A DNA stretch of 30,284 nucleotides from Sphingomonadales bacterium (lineage in GTDB: Bacteria; Pseudomonadota; Alphaproteobacteria; Sphingomonadales; Sphingomonadaceae). Below, one piece after another: positions 7,779 to 16,681 of the stretch; within the stretch, counting starts at the first letter, position 1; the number at the start of each line of letters is the position of its first letter. Made by a program: the position numbers and the translations under genes. Under the pieces are notes generated by a model. It worked only from the letters and a program-made list of their open reading frames with translations. It did no database searches and was not told where the DNA came from. Location: positions 1 through 30,284 of the forward strand of contig JAGWVC010000044.1 of the NCBI GenBank assembly GCA_018971065.1, given 5' to 3'.

Positions 7779-10475
7779 TTACTGGCACTTCCCGCCACGA
7801 ACACAGGGCCGCAGCATCAGCGGCGGCGCATAGGCGATCGTGCCCGCCGCCGCATTCGGCCAGCGCCCGTCGTCCAGCCGCGCTTCCAGCATGGCCAGCG
7901 CGCCGAACGCCGCTTCCTTGCTCATCCCGCAATGGCCGGCCGCATCCAGCCACAGCCCGGCCGCCATGCGCGGATCGGCGGCATCCAGATAGCCGCGCTG
8001 CAACGATGGCGAGGTAGCCCCGTCGCCAATCGCCTGCACCGACAGCAACGGCACGCTCGGCCGGGCGTTCGGCGTGTAATGCGCCGTCATGTACGCCACC
8101 GCCCCCGGTTTCGCCGCCACGCGCGGCGCCGCCGCCAGCCGGGCCAGATCGTCGGCCAGGCTGATCCCGGCCCGGGCATACAACCCCTCCACCATCGCGC
8201 GGCGCCCGCTGCGCGCCAGTTGCGCCGCATAGTCGATTCCGGTGTTCCACGAGAACGCGCCGCCCGCGCGCTTCTCCTGATCGCCGCGCGGCAGGAACAC
8301 GCCCGCAACGAAGCTCGCCGCCATCTCGTCCGCCTGCGCGTCATAGTCGGCCTCGGCCGGGCGCGGCGCATCGCGGCGCGTCCAGCCGGGAATACCGCCC
8401 AGCACCCCGGCCAGCGCCACCCGCGCGCGGCCCGCCGGGGTCGCCATCGCCGCATCCAGCGCCACCTGCGCGCGCTTGCCGTTGGCCATGTCGTCGGCAA
8501 CATCGACCAGTTGCAGCCCGGCATCGGGCGCCACCAGCGTGCGGAACGCGAAGGCACCGTCCAGCGCCATGTTCATCATCCCCACCGCACCGCCGATCGA
8601 CGGACACAGCGCGATCCCGCCATCGATGCCGGGCTTCGCCTGCTCGGCCAATGCCGTGGTCACCAGCCCGCCCATCGACTGGCCCCAGGCGATCACCCGC
8701 CTCGGCGCGCCATAGGTGGACGTAAACGCGGCGATAGTGCCACGTTGTGCCGGCACCGCCTCGGCCAATGCCCAGCCCGAGGCGCCATAATTAGATGCCG
8801 CCAGCGCATAGCCGCGCGCCAGCAAGGCCTGCTTCCACGCCGCCGGTGCCGTCTCCGGATCGCCCGCGCGCGGCGAATACCCGCGCCCGAACAACAGCAG
8901 CGTGCCGTTCCAGTTGCCCGGCACATCCGCCGCCCAGCGCGCGCCCGATGCCAGCGTGCCCACGGAATTGGCCGGGCCCTTGCCGCGCCCGACCGGGAAA
9001 GCCTGCGCAGCAAAACGCGCTGCCACCCGCGTTTCCGCCGCAGCATCCCCGGGCAACAGCCAGCGCTGCCGCACCAGTTCCGCCTGCCGTGCGCGGAACT
9101 TCGCCATGTAATCCACCAGGCCACCCGGATAAGCCGCCTTCAACAACACCGGATCGACCGGCAGGCGGCGCAGGTTGCGGCGCGGCACCTTGCCCCCGCA
9201 CAGCTCCGCCGCCGGCTCGCCATAACGCACCAGCGGCAGGTCAAGCTGCGCCACCCGCACCCCGCCCAGCGGATTGCCGAAGCCATCGCGCCGATAATCC
9301 TTGCCGTCGCCCGCCACCGCCATGCGATCGGCATGCGGCGGCGCCTGCCCGGTTTCCACCCAGCGGATCAGGTTCACCAGCGCCGCCTGCGCGACGTCGC
9401 GCATCGGCACGTCGGTATCGGCCACCGTGCAGGCCACCTGCGACTCCACCGCCGGGTGCCGCCGTTGCTGCAACTGCACCGTTGCAGCACGAACCTGCCC
9501 GGCCACGCCCGAATCGCCGTGGCTGACCCCACCCAGTTCATAGATGCGGTGGCCGCCGCTCACCGCATCACTCTCCGCGCGTTGCGGATAGACGTTGGTG
9601 ATCGCCTCCATCTCGCTGGTCAGTTCGATCACCGGCCGGTCGATGCTGCGCAGCATGTCGCGGTTGCGGTCCTTCTCGGGATCGGCCGAATTCAGCGGCG
9701 TGTGCCCCGCCTTCACCGATCCGGCGGAAATGCCGATCAGGTAGCCATCCACCACCGGACTGCCATCGGCGCGGCGAAAGCGATCGTGGAACCCAAAGTT
9801 GATCCAGCTCCGGATCGTGCTGCCCAGGAACGACCAGCCGGAGAAGGTGACATGCCGCACCTTCAGCCCGGCCAGCGGGCCTTGCCCGCCGGGATCGCGC
9901 AGCAGCGTGGCCGCCTGCCCCATCACGTCCCAGCGGATGCCGTCATCCTCGGGCCACTGCGTCGCGGCATAACGCGCATGATCGTACCAATCGAACAGCT
10001 TCGGCGTCGTCACCGGCCACTGCGGCGTGCTGCGCTCGCGCGTGCCAGCGTCGCCGCCGATCGCCAGCATGGCATAGGCGGCGCCGCTGCGCAGCACCAG
10101 CGCGTCGATCCGGCCCCATTGCGCGCTGGCCAGTTGCGGATGCGTGAAGCCGATGTGAACCACGCCGCTGAATCGCCGGGCATCGCGGGGGCGCACCAGC
10201 ACCAGACGGGTCACATAGGGAACCCCGGGCGTGCGCACATTCAGGCTGCCATCGGCATTCTCGCCATAGATGTTGGCATCGCCCGCCAGCAGGTACTCCT
10301 CCTGGACATAGCCTGCCGCCTTCATCGCCGCGTCCTCGGCACTGCCGGGCAGCACCGCCGGCGCGAAGATCGGCGATGCCGGGGTTTCGGGCAAGGGTCC
10401 GATCCAGCGGGCCGCCCATGCCGGCGCGGACAGGCACGCGACAGCAGCCACGATCAGATGGATCAGCGAGCGCAT
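7779..10475 (-). CDS. Fusion of two alpha/beta-hydrolase domains
   Basis: 898 residues with a signal peptide (1-21, ending APAWAA). The N-terminal domain (about 25-470) resembles the 'alpha/beta hydrolase domain-containing' family (Abhydrolase_10): FSGWSFLGS with candidate nucleophile Ser215, then IRSWINFGFHDRF and VVDGYLIGISAG, and a histidine in GGVSHGD (His319). The C-terminal domain (about 480-898) is a second, complete hydrolase: GNWNGTLLLFGRG, nucleophile Ser600 in GQSMGG, candidate Asp818 and His848 in AGHCGM. Each half has its own candidate triad. The start is an ATG with an AAAGGGA ribosome site, 4 bp after the stop of the tannase gene. The reading frame is continuous across the junction with no internal break. 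Likely a periplasmic bifunctional esterase; substrate unknown. Confidence 0.8.
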   Translation of the reverse strand: MRSLIHLIVAAVACLSAPAWAARWIGPLPETPASPIFAPAVLPGSAEDAAMKAAGYVQEEYLLAGDANIYGENADGSLNVRTPGVPYVTRLVLVRPRDARRFSGVVHIGFTHPQLASAQWGRIDALVLRSGAAYAMLAIGGDAGTRERSTPQWPVTTPKLFDWYDHARYAATQWPEDDGIRWDVMGQAATLLRDPGGQGPLAGLKVRHVTFSGWSFLGSTIRSWINFGFHDRFRRADGSPVVDGYLIGISAGSVKAGHTPLNSADPEKDRNRDMLRSIDRPVIELTSEMEAITNVYPQRAESDAVSGGHRIYELGGVSHGDSGVAGQVRAATVQLQQRRHPAVESQVACTVADTDVPMRDVAQAALVNLIRWVETGQAPPHADRMAVAGDGKDYRRDGFGNPLGGVRVAQLDLPLVRYGEPAAELCGGKVPRRNLRRLPVDPVLLKAAYPGGLVDYMAKFRARQAELVRQRWLLPGDAAAETRVAARFAAQAFPVGRGKGPANSVGTLASGARWAADVPGNWNGTLLLFGRGYSPRAGDPETAPAAWKQALLARGYALAASNYGASGWALAEAVPAQRGTIAAFTSTYGAPRRVIAWGQSMGGLVTTALAEQAKPGIDGGIALCPSIGGAVGMMNMALDGAFAFRTLVAPDAGLQLVDVADDMANGKRAQVALDAAMATPAGRARVALAGVLGGIPGWTRRDAPRPAEADYDAQADEMAASFVAGVFLPRGDQEKRAGGAFSWNTGIDYAAQLARSGRRAMVEGLYARAGISLADDLARLAAAPRVAAKPGAVAYMTAHYTPNARPSVPLLSVQAIGDGATSPSLQRGYLDAADPRMAAGLWLDAAGHCGMSKEAAFGALAMLEARLDDGRWPNAAAGTIAYAPPLMLRPCVRGGKCQ

Positions 10476-10479
10476 CGGA

Positions 10480-12009
10480 TTATCCCTTTCGACATAGGAA
10501 GCTGGCGGCATCATCGCTGTCGCCCCGGCCATTCCACACCGCGCGCGCCGGCCAGGCACACAGCGGCCGGCTGCGCACCACGCGGCCACCCTGTCGGCGC
10601 ACCGCGACGATCCGCTGCGGCGCGCGGCCATGCAGCACCCAGTCTTCCAGCGCGGACAGCAGGTCATGCCCGGCATCGGCCTGCGGCGCATCGCCGCCCG
10701 CCCCGCCGAATTCATCGGCGCCCGGCCCGCCCCGGCAATGATCCATGCCCGGCACCATGAACAACCGCACCGAGCCCCCCAGCGCCGGCCCCAGCCGCGC
10801 CGACAGCGCCCCCCAGTAGCCCAGCGTCGATTGCGCCGAAACCAGCGGATCGTCCCAGCCCTGATAGAGGATCAGCTTGCCCCCGGCCCCGGTAAACCGC
10901 CCAATCCGGGGATCATCGGCATGAAGGTTCATCACCCGGTCGATCGCCGGCAGGTCACGCGCCAGGCTGAACCCGCGCGCATCCCACGCGGGATCGCCGT
11001 GGACGCCATCCGCGAACAGCACCGTCGCCAGATAGGACGGCCCCGGTGTGAACGGTTCGGGCAGCGGCGCCGGGGTGACCGGCACCGTCGGCAGCAGGCC
11101 ATCGTCCAGCTTCCTGCCGTTCTCGTCATGCAGCGGCGCGGTCAGGCGGCGGATCGCCGCCACTTGCCCTTCGTTCAGGCATTCGGTGGTCTGGCCGGGC
11201 TGGCACAGCAGGCTGGCGGGGTCGAACCGGCACGCGCGCGGATCGTCAACCACGCCGTCCTTCACCCCGTCCAACCCGTCGCACTGCGCAATCGCGGCGC
11301 GAAAGGCCAGCGTCCACGCCGACGCCGGCATCGCCGCGCCCCATTCGGAATGGCGCTGCATCTCCCACATCCGCCGCGCGCTCATCTCGGGCGTGTTCAC
11401 CCCCGGCGCGCCGGCGATGACCCCGTCGTAATCGCGCGGGAACCGCTGCACTTCGGTCAGCGCCTGCCGCCCCCCGCCCGAACAACCGACGAAGAAGGCA
11501 TGGGCCGGTTCCGCACCATAAATGCTGCGCAGCATCGCCCTGGCCTTCACCGCCAACAGGTGATGCCCGCCCCAGGCGTAATCAGCCGCGCGATCGGGCC
11601 GGTTCAGCAACCAGTGCGCCTCGCTGGCCTTGTGGCCGGAATCGGCGCTGGCCCCGGCATAGCCGCGCGCCACCGCGCGGATCAGCTCGCGATAGTTGAA
11701 TGCCCCGGCCTGCCCGCCGACGCCGCCGGTCAGCAGCCGCCGGTTCCAGCGCGCCTTGTCCGGCACCCACAGCTCGAAACCGGTCTCGCGCCCGATCGTC
11801 CCTTCCACGCGGCAGAAGCGCGCGGTCAGCGGCGCGGCACCGGGCAGCGGCGGCGTGAACGGATGCTCCGGCCCCACTTCGGTAAGGCGGGCGATGCGCA
11901 CGCCGGCCACATGCAGCCGCGCGGCTGCATCGCACACCCCGGCATGGGCGGGCGCGCCGGCCCCGAACAGCAGCCCCACGCCCAGGGCGAGGGCCGCCGG
12001 CCGCCTCAC
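10480..12009 (-). CDS. Tannase/feruloyl esterase family protein (copy 2)
   Basis: 509 residues with a signal peptide (1-23, ending GAPAHA). It shows the CS-D-HC motif: Cys176-Ser177 in GCSGGGRQ, Asp387 in QGWDDP and His424-Cys425 in GMDHC. The calcium loop CDGLDGVKDG is at 243-252. The start is GTG: it overlaps the stop of the upstream CocE-type gene as GTGA, which supports coupling. Same length and same block order as the tannase at 218-1747, but clearly diverged between motifs, so an old duplication or separate acquisition rather than a recent copy. Expected to hydrolyse an aromatic ester in the periplasm or outside; specificity cannot be assigned from sequence. Confidence 0.9.
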   Translation of the reverse strand: MRRPAALALGVGLLFGAGAPAHAGVCDAAARLHVAGVRIARLTEVGPEHPFTPPLPGAAPLTARFCRVEGTIGRETGFELWVPDKARWNRRLLTGGVGGQAGAFNYRELIRAVARGYAGASADSGHKASEAHWLLNRPDRAADYAWGGHHLLAVKARAMLRSIYGAEPAHAFFVGCSGGGRQALTEVQRFPRDYDGVIAGAPGVNTPEMSARRMWEMQRHSEWGAAMPASAWTLAFRAAIAQCDGLDGVKDGVVDDPRACRFDPASLLCQPGQTTECLNEGQVAAIRRLTAPLHDENGRKLDDGLLPTVPVTPAPLPEPFTPGPSYLATVLFADGVHGDPAWDARGFSLARDLPAIDRVMNLHADDPRIGRFTGAGGKLILYQGWDDPLVSAQSTLGYWGALSARLGPALGGSVRLFMVPGMDHCRGGPGADEFGGAGGDAPQADAGHDLLSALEDWVLHGRAPQRIVAVRRQGGRVVRSRPLCAWPARAVWNGRGDSDDAASFLCRKG

Positions 12010-13769
12010 GGTGCCAGCAGCGGCAGGCTGACCGACGAGGGATGCGCCTTGTCACTGACCAGCGTGATCGCCTTCGGCTGCGCCTGCGGATCGCGCGCAC
12101 GCTCGCGCCAGTCCGCTCCGGTGAAGGTGAACTGGATGCGATGCCCTTTCGCGAACGTCCATGAGGTCGGCATCACGTCGAACTGCAACCGCGCCGGCTC
12201 ACCCGGCGTCAGCGGCTGCGCATCCTCGGCAAAGGCGCGGTGCCACGGAATGCCCGGCAGCGCCCACGGCGCGGTGCCCAGCTTGCGCAAACTGGCCTTC
12301 AGCCGCCCTTCGGTGACGACGCGAACCGAACCATCGGGCGCGACATCCTCGACATAAAGGAACAGGTTCGCATCAGGCGTATCCGCCGCGATCCACACAT
12401 CGGCAATCCCGTGCCCGGTGTATTCCACCGCCTTCGCCAGCGGCTTGCCCGCCAGCGACAGGCCATTGCCGGCGATATGGCAGGGCTGCATCGTCGGCCC
12501 GCTGCCGGCATTCTCGCAGTTCACCGTGTAATCGACCGCGAACGCCTGATGCAGCGCCGCGCCAGCAAACCCGCCTTCGACCAGCCCCTTGCCGTTCAGC
12601 GCGAAGGCCGCCTGCCGCGCCTGCGGCAACGGCCACTGCGCGGTCGATCGCCACGCCCCCGCGCCATCGGCGCCCGCGCCCACGGTGAAATAGTGCACCG
12701 GGTCCTCGCGATCGACGCCGGTATCGATGCCCTTCAGGTAGCGGTCGAAGAACCGGTGCGCTTCCTCCACCAGCGCGAAGCCGTCGTTCTGGCAATGCAG
12801 CCAGTCGCCGATCAGGATGCGCGCGCCGGGAATGTTTTCCCTCGCGATCAGCCCCTGGTCGCGCAGTTCGTCGCGCCAGCCGCCGACCACGTAAAGCGGC
12901 ACCCCGCCCTGAACGATCTGCGGCAGGTAGCTGGATGCGCTGCCCTCGGCCCAGAACGTGCTCTGCACGCTGGGCGCGAAACTGTCGCGATAGGGCAGCG
13001 ATTTCCACAGCTCGAACAGCGGCACCCCGCGCTGGTGCTGCTCGGCCGCCTTGCGCAGCTCCGTCTTGTCGGGATCGGTCGCAACCGGCGGAATCTCCAT
13101 GTCCTGCGCCACCGTGCGCGTCGGCCCGGTGCCCCATTGCGCGAAGATGCCGCCACGCCGCATCGCGTCGTACTTGCTCCAACTGAAGCACCCGGCGAAC
13201 ACCGCCTTCAGGTGCGGCGCGTTCACCGTCATCGCGTGCGCGGCGGCGTCGCCGGTGTTCGAGCAGCCATATTGCCCGACCATCCCGTTCGACCACGGCT
13301 GGCGCGCCAGCCACTCGATCATCTCATAGGCGTCGTGCGCCTCGTTGCGGTCGTGATAGCCGCGCATCGTCCCGAACGACTGGCCGTTGCCGCGCCGCGC
13401 CACCTGCACGACAACATAGCCATAAGCCGTCATCAGCGGCATCGAGCCGAACCCGCCCTTGCGCGGGCCGACACCGTCGCCGGCCTGCTGGGTGGCACTC
13501 AGCGAATGGTGCCAGATCACCGGGAACCGGCCCTCCACCGGCTTGCCGTCCTTCGCCGGCCGCGCCACCAGCACGCCCAGCTTCGTGCCGTCGCGCAGCG
13601 GCACATAGAACGAGGTGGTGACCTGTTCGGCAAACTGCTTCGGCGGCTGGTAATGGCCGAAGGCGGACGGCGCGGCGGCGGGCGCCAGCGCCGCCGCCGG
13701 CTTCGTTTCCTGCGCCGCCGCCCCCGCAGCCAGCAGCCCCAGCGCGAGAGCGGTCAGCGCGGCGCGCAT
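12006..13769 (-). CDS. CocE/NonD family hydrolase (X-Pro dipeptidyl-peptidase S15-like)
   Basis: 587 residues with a short signal peptide (1-19, ending AGAAAQ). The N-terminal half is the S15-type alpha/beta hydrolase: FPVIWHHS, a segment VVVQVARRGNGQS, nucleophile Ser170 in YGCSNTG, Asp300 in GGWRDE and His325 in GDWLHC. The C-terminal part (about 400-587) is the jelly-roll domain of the family, seen in VWIAADTPDANLFLYVEDVAPDG and the final beta strands. Members hydrolyse esters or amides (cocaine esterase, glutaryl-acylase, X-Pro peptidases). The elbow differs from the usual GxSYGG. The ATG overlaps the receptor stop as TGATG. Function in the pathway is probably a second ester or amide cleavage. 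Confidence 0.85.
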   Translation of the reverse strand: MRAALTALALGLLAAGAAAQETKPAAALAPAAAPSAFGHYQPPKQFAEQVTTSFYVPLRDGTKLGVLVARPAKDGKPVEGRFPVIWHHSLSATQQAGDGVGPRKGGFGSMPLMTAYGYVVVQVARRGNGQSFGTMRGYHDRNEAHDAYEMIEWLARQPWSNGMVGQYGCSNTGDAAAHAMTVNAPHLKAVFAGCFSWSKYDAMRRGGIFAQWGTGPTRTVAQDMEIPPVATDPDKTELRKAAEQHQRGVPLFELWKSLPYRDSFAPSVQSTFWAEGSASSYLPQIVQGGVPLYVVGGWRDELRDQGLIARENIPGARILIGDWLHCQNDGFALVEEAHRFFDRYLKGIDTGVDREDPVHYFTVGAGADGAGAWRSTAQWPLPQARQAAFALNGKGLVEGGFAGAALHQAFAVDYTVNCENAGSGPTMQPCHIAGNGLSLAGKPLAKAVEYTGHGIADVWIAADTPDANLFLYVEDVAPDGSVRVVTEGRLKASLRKLGTAPWALPGIPWHRAFAEDAQPLTPGEPARLQFDVMPTSWTFAKGHRIQFTFTGADWRERARDPQAQPKAITLVSDKAHPSSVSLPLLAP

Positions 13770-16438
13770 CAGATCTTCACGCGGACGCTGGCGGCGATCA
13801 GGCGGCCGATCGGATCGGACGCGGTGGCGTCATACCCGCCGCTGCCGTTCACGCTGGGCGCGATGTTCACATAGGGCGGCTTGGTATCGAACATGTTGCG
13901 CACGTCGATGCCGAAAGTGAACTGCCGGTCAGTGCCGATCTTCCACGCCAGGCTGATGTCCACCGGCGTATAGCTCGCCACCGACTGCGCCGGCGTCACC
14001 GCCGTGTTGTCATAGCCGTTGAGGTGGCTGACGCGCAGGCTGGCGCTGAGCGGACCCTTCTCCCAGTTCAGCGAGGCGCGCATCTTGAAGCGGGCCGGCT
14101 GGAAAATCTGGTTGAGCTGATCGACCAGCGGCGCGGTCGGCGTCTGCCCGGTGACGAACTTGGTGAGGTAAGTGCCCGACAGGTTGATGCCGAACGTGCC
14201 GGCGTGGTCGGTCGGCACCGAATAGCTGGCGGTGACGTCGATGCCGTGGGTGATCGACCGGCCCAGGTTCTGGCTGCGGCCATCGACATAGAGCGTGACC
14301 GGGTTGGGCAGCACGCCGGTGGGCGGCGCCACCCCGGCAGCCAGCGCATCGGTGACCGCCTGCGCGGCAGCGGTTCCCTGCACGATCAGCCCGGTGCCGG
14401 CGTACTGCGAAAGCCGGGTCAGCACGGCCAGGTCGGACAGCAGCGCGATCACCTGGTTCTTGTAATCGACGCTCCAGTAGGTTGCCGAAAGGCGCAGGCG
14501 CGGCAGCGGCTCGATATCGGCGCCGAACGACCAGGTCTGCGCGGTTTCGGGCGAGAGGTTAAGGTTGCCGCCCGAGCGCGCCACGCCGACGATCGGCGCG
14601 CCGCCCGCCGGATTCTGATAGCTCTGCACGAACAGCTGGTTCGAGTTGCCGTAAAGCTGCGGCAGCGTCGGCGCGCGGAACGAGGTGCCGTAGGAACCCC
14701 GCAGCTTCAGCCCTTCCACCGGGGTCCAGTTCACGCCGAACTTCGGATTGGTGGTGTGGCCGACGTCGGAATATTTGTCGTAACGCACTGCCGCGTCGAT
14801 CTCCAGCTTGCGGAAACCGGGGATGGCGTTGCCGTCGCCGAACACCGGCAGCAGCATTTCCAGATAAGCCGAATCAGTGCGGCGACTGCGGTTGGTGAAC
14901 ACCACCGCCGTACCCGGATTGCCGCGCGCCACGCCCAGGTCCACGGTGAATTCCTGGCCTTCATAACCGGCCGCCAGCTTCACCTTGCCGCCCGGCAGCG
15001 TCAGCAGGGTGCCGTTCAACCGCGCTTCGTAGCCGGTGAAGTGGCCGATGGTGGGGTTGATCGAGATCTGGTTGAAGATACCCGCCAGCGTCGCCGCCGA
15101 CGTGCGACCCAGGCCATAGGGGTCGAACGCGGTGGCCGGATCGCTGCTCTTCAGCGCGGCGTTCAGCGCGGTGTTGTTGGTGCCCAGCAGCGAGGTGGAA
15201 TTGTCGCTGGTGCGGCCCTTGCCGACCAGCGCCTCGAACTGCCAGTCATGCGGCAGCTTGACCCGGATGCCCGGGGTGATCTGCCAGCTTTCGCCATAGC
15301 CGAACGAAGTGTTGCGGGCGACGTCGTTGCGGAAGTTGTAGTCGATCGTGTAGCTGCTGCCGGTGAACCCGGCGGGGCGCACGAACCAGGCGTTGGTGCC
15401 GGGCACGGTGATCGTCGCGTTGGCAAAGGCCGGGAGGCGCTCGAACGTGCGGCGCGACCAGAAGCCGTCGGCGAACACCGTCAGCCAGTCGTTCACGTCG
15501 AACGTGAAGGTGCCGTTCAGCGAATTGTACTTCTGCTTCGGGATCAGATCCTGGCCCTGCAAATCGTCGCAGCGGTTGCTGGTGCCACCGGTCAACTGGC
15601 CGGCCGAGGTCAACCCGCCGGCGGGAATGGCATAGCTGGTGACGACCCCGGCCTGGGTGGCCTTGATCGTGCCCGGCGCGCACTTCGTCACCGAATAGTC
15701 GTTGCCGCCGAACGCGGTCTGGTTCGAGGTGAAGAACGGCCGGTCCAGGCCGTTGAGGTTCGACTTCTCGACATGCTCGTAAGCCAGCATGATCTGGCCG
15801 CGATCGAACTTCTTGCCGGCGGCGATGCCGAACGACTTTTCGTTATAGGCGCCGTCATCGGAAATGCCGCCGCGCGCGAACGCCTCGATGCCGTTCAGGC
15901 TGCGGCGCGGGATCAGGTTGACCACGCCCGCCACCGCATCCGAACCATAGATGGCCGAGGCGCCGTCCGCGACGATCTCGATGCGCTCCACCCCCAGCGT
16001 CGGCAGCACCGAGGGATCGACCGAGCGGCTGTTGCTGGTGACGCGGTGGCCGTCCACCAGGATCAGCGTGGCATTGGGGCCGATGCCGCGCAGGTTGATC
16101 GAGTTGCCATAGACGATGTTGCCCGAGCCGCCCGACTGCCCGCGCGAGTTTTCCGAAACGCCCAGGTCGAACACCTGCGGCAGTTCCTTGATCGCGCGAT
16201 CAACGGTGACGCGGCCGCTGGAGATGATGTCCGACAGCCCCAGCGCGGTGACGGTGGAGCCGACCGGCGCCTCGCCGCGCACGCGGCTGCCGGTAACGAC
16301 GATGTCGCCGGCCACGGGGGCATCGGCCTGCGCTCCGCCCGCGGGCGCCGCCTGGGCGAAAGCCGTTGTTGGTGCCAGCAGCGCCAGCGCCAGCGCAATG
16401 CCTGAAGCGCGAGTCGCGATCATCGTGGAAAGTGCCAT
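13769..16438 (-). CDS. TonB-dependent outer-membrane receptor (copy 2)
   Basis: 889 residues from the chosen start. Signal peptide 1-28 ends TTAFAQ, TonB-box region IVVTGSRVRG at 46-55, plug with ADGASAIYGSDAVAGVVN, and a barrel ending in RLIAASVRVKI. The start is the ATG after GGAGGA; the frame stays open 60 codons further upstream but has no signal sequence there, so that is an artefact. It is the first gene of a unit with the CocE-type hydrolase, tannase and fusion hydrolase, each coupled or within 4 bp. It probably imports the ester substrate of those enzymes. Related to the receptor at 1747-4383 mainly in the plug; the barrel loops differ, which suggests a different or modified ligand. 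Confidence 0.93.
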   Translation of the reverse strand: MALSTMIATRASGIALALALLAPTTAFAQAAPAGGAQADAPVAGDIVVTGSRVRGEAPVGSTVTALGLSDIISSGRVTVDRAIKELPQVFDLGVSENSRGQSGGSGNIVYGNSINLRGIGPNATLILVDGHRVTSNSRSVDPSVLPTLGVERIEIVADGASAIYGSDAVAGVVNLIPRRSLNGIEAFARGGISDDGAYNEKSFGIAAGKKFDRGQIMLAYEHVEKSNLNGLDRPFFTSNQTAFGGNDYSVTKCAPGTIKATQAGVVTSYAIPAGGLTSAGQLTGGTSNRCDDLQGQDLIPKQKYNSLNGTFTFDVNDWLTVFADGFWSRRTFERLPAFANATITVPGTNAWFVRPAGFTGSSYTIDYNFRNDVARNTSFGYGESWQITPGIRVKLPHDWQFEALVGKGRTSDNSTSLLGTNNTALNAALKSSDPATAFDPYGLGRTSAATLAGIFNQISINPTIGHFTGYEARLNGTLLTLPGGKVKLAAGYEGQEFTVDLGVARGNPGTAVVFTNRSRRTDSAYLEMLLPVFGDGNAIPGFRKLEIDAAVRYDKYSDVGHTTNPKFGVNWTPVEGLKLRGSYGTSFRAPTLPQLYGNSNQLFVQSYQNPAGGAPIVGVARSGGNLNLSPETAQTWSFGADIEPLPRLRLSATYWSVDYKNQVIALLSDLAVLTRLSQYAGTGLIVQGTAAAQAVTDALAAGVAPPTGVLPNPVTLYVDGRSQNLGRSITHGIDVTASYSVPTDHAGTFGINLSGTYLTKFVTGQTPTAPLVDQLNQIFQPARFKMRASLNWEKGPLSASLRVSHLNGYDNTAVTPAQSVASYTPVDISLAWKIGTDRQFTFGIDVRNMFDTKPPYVNIAPSVNGSGGYDATASDPIGRLIAASVRVKI

Positions 16439-16681
16439 TTCATTCCTCCAGCCCTGGGGCATCGCCTGAAACCATGCCGAAACCGGAGGAAATGCGGCGG
16501 CTTGCTGCCTGCTGCTGCGCATCCTCTCCGGCCGCCGTGCGCCTCTTGCGGCGCATCGGCACAAGCGCCTGCGCGCTCCCGACATCGCAAATGTCAGCCA
16601 ATTAGTGGAATAAGTCAACTATCCTTGAAATCGACCTTCACCACGTGGATTTCGTGCAACAGTGCGCACCGCCGCAGCGAT
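16439..16681 (-). promoter_or_regulatory. Leader and promoter region of the TonB/esterase unit
   Basis: 243 bp between the MarR gene and receptor copy 2. The receptor-proximal 150 bp is GC-rich leader with the GGAGGA ribosome site. The AT-rich distal part (about 16580-16635) is the likely promoter. It contains GACAT-CGCAA-ATGTC at 16581-16595 and TCAACTATCCTTGA at 16615-16628 (TCAA...TTGA). The segment CAACTATCCT matches 8 of 10 bases of one half of the candidate MarR operator at 17202-17216 read on the minus strand. No convincing terminator for the MarR gene is visible. Confidence 0.35.

Noticed and set aside
7932..10760. Long plus-strand open frame (about 940 codons) opposite the fusion hydrolase
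   Set aside because: Shadow of the minus-strand gene; Arg/His/Gln-rich with no domain or ribosome site.
14024..16405. Long plus-strand open frame opposite the second TonB receptor
   Set aside because: Antisense shadow; no family resemblance.
16439..16618. 60-codon N-terminal extension of the second TonB receptor
   Set aside because: Translation is Arg/Ala-rich with no signal peptide; the ATG at 16438 has a GGAGGA site and starts a normal signal sequence.
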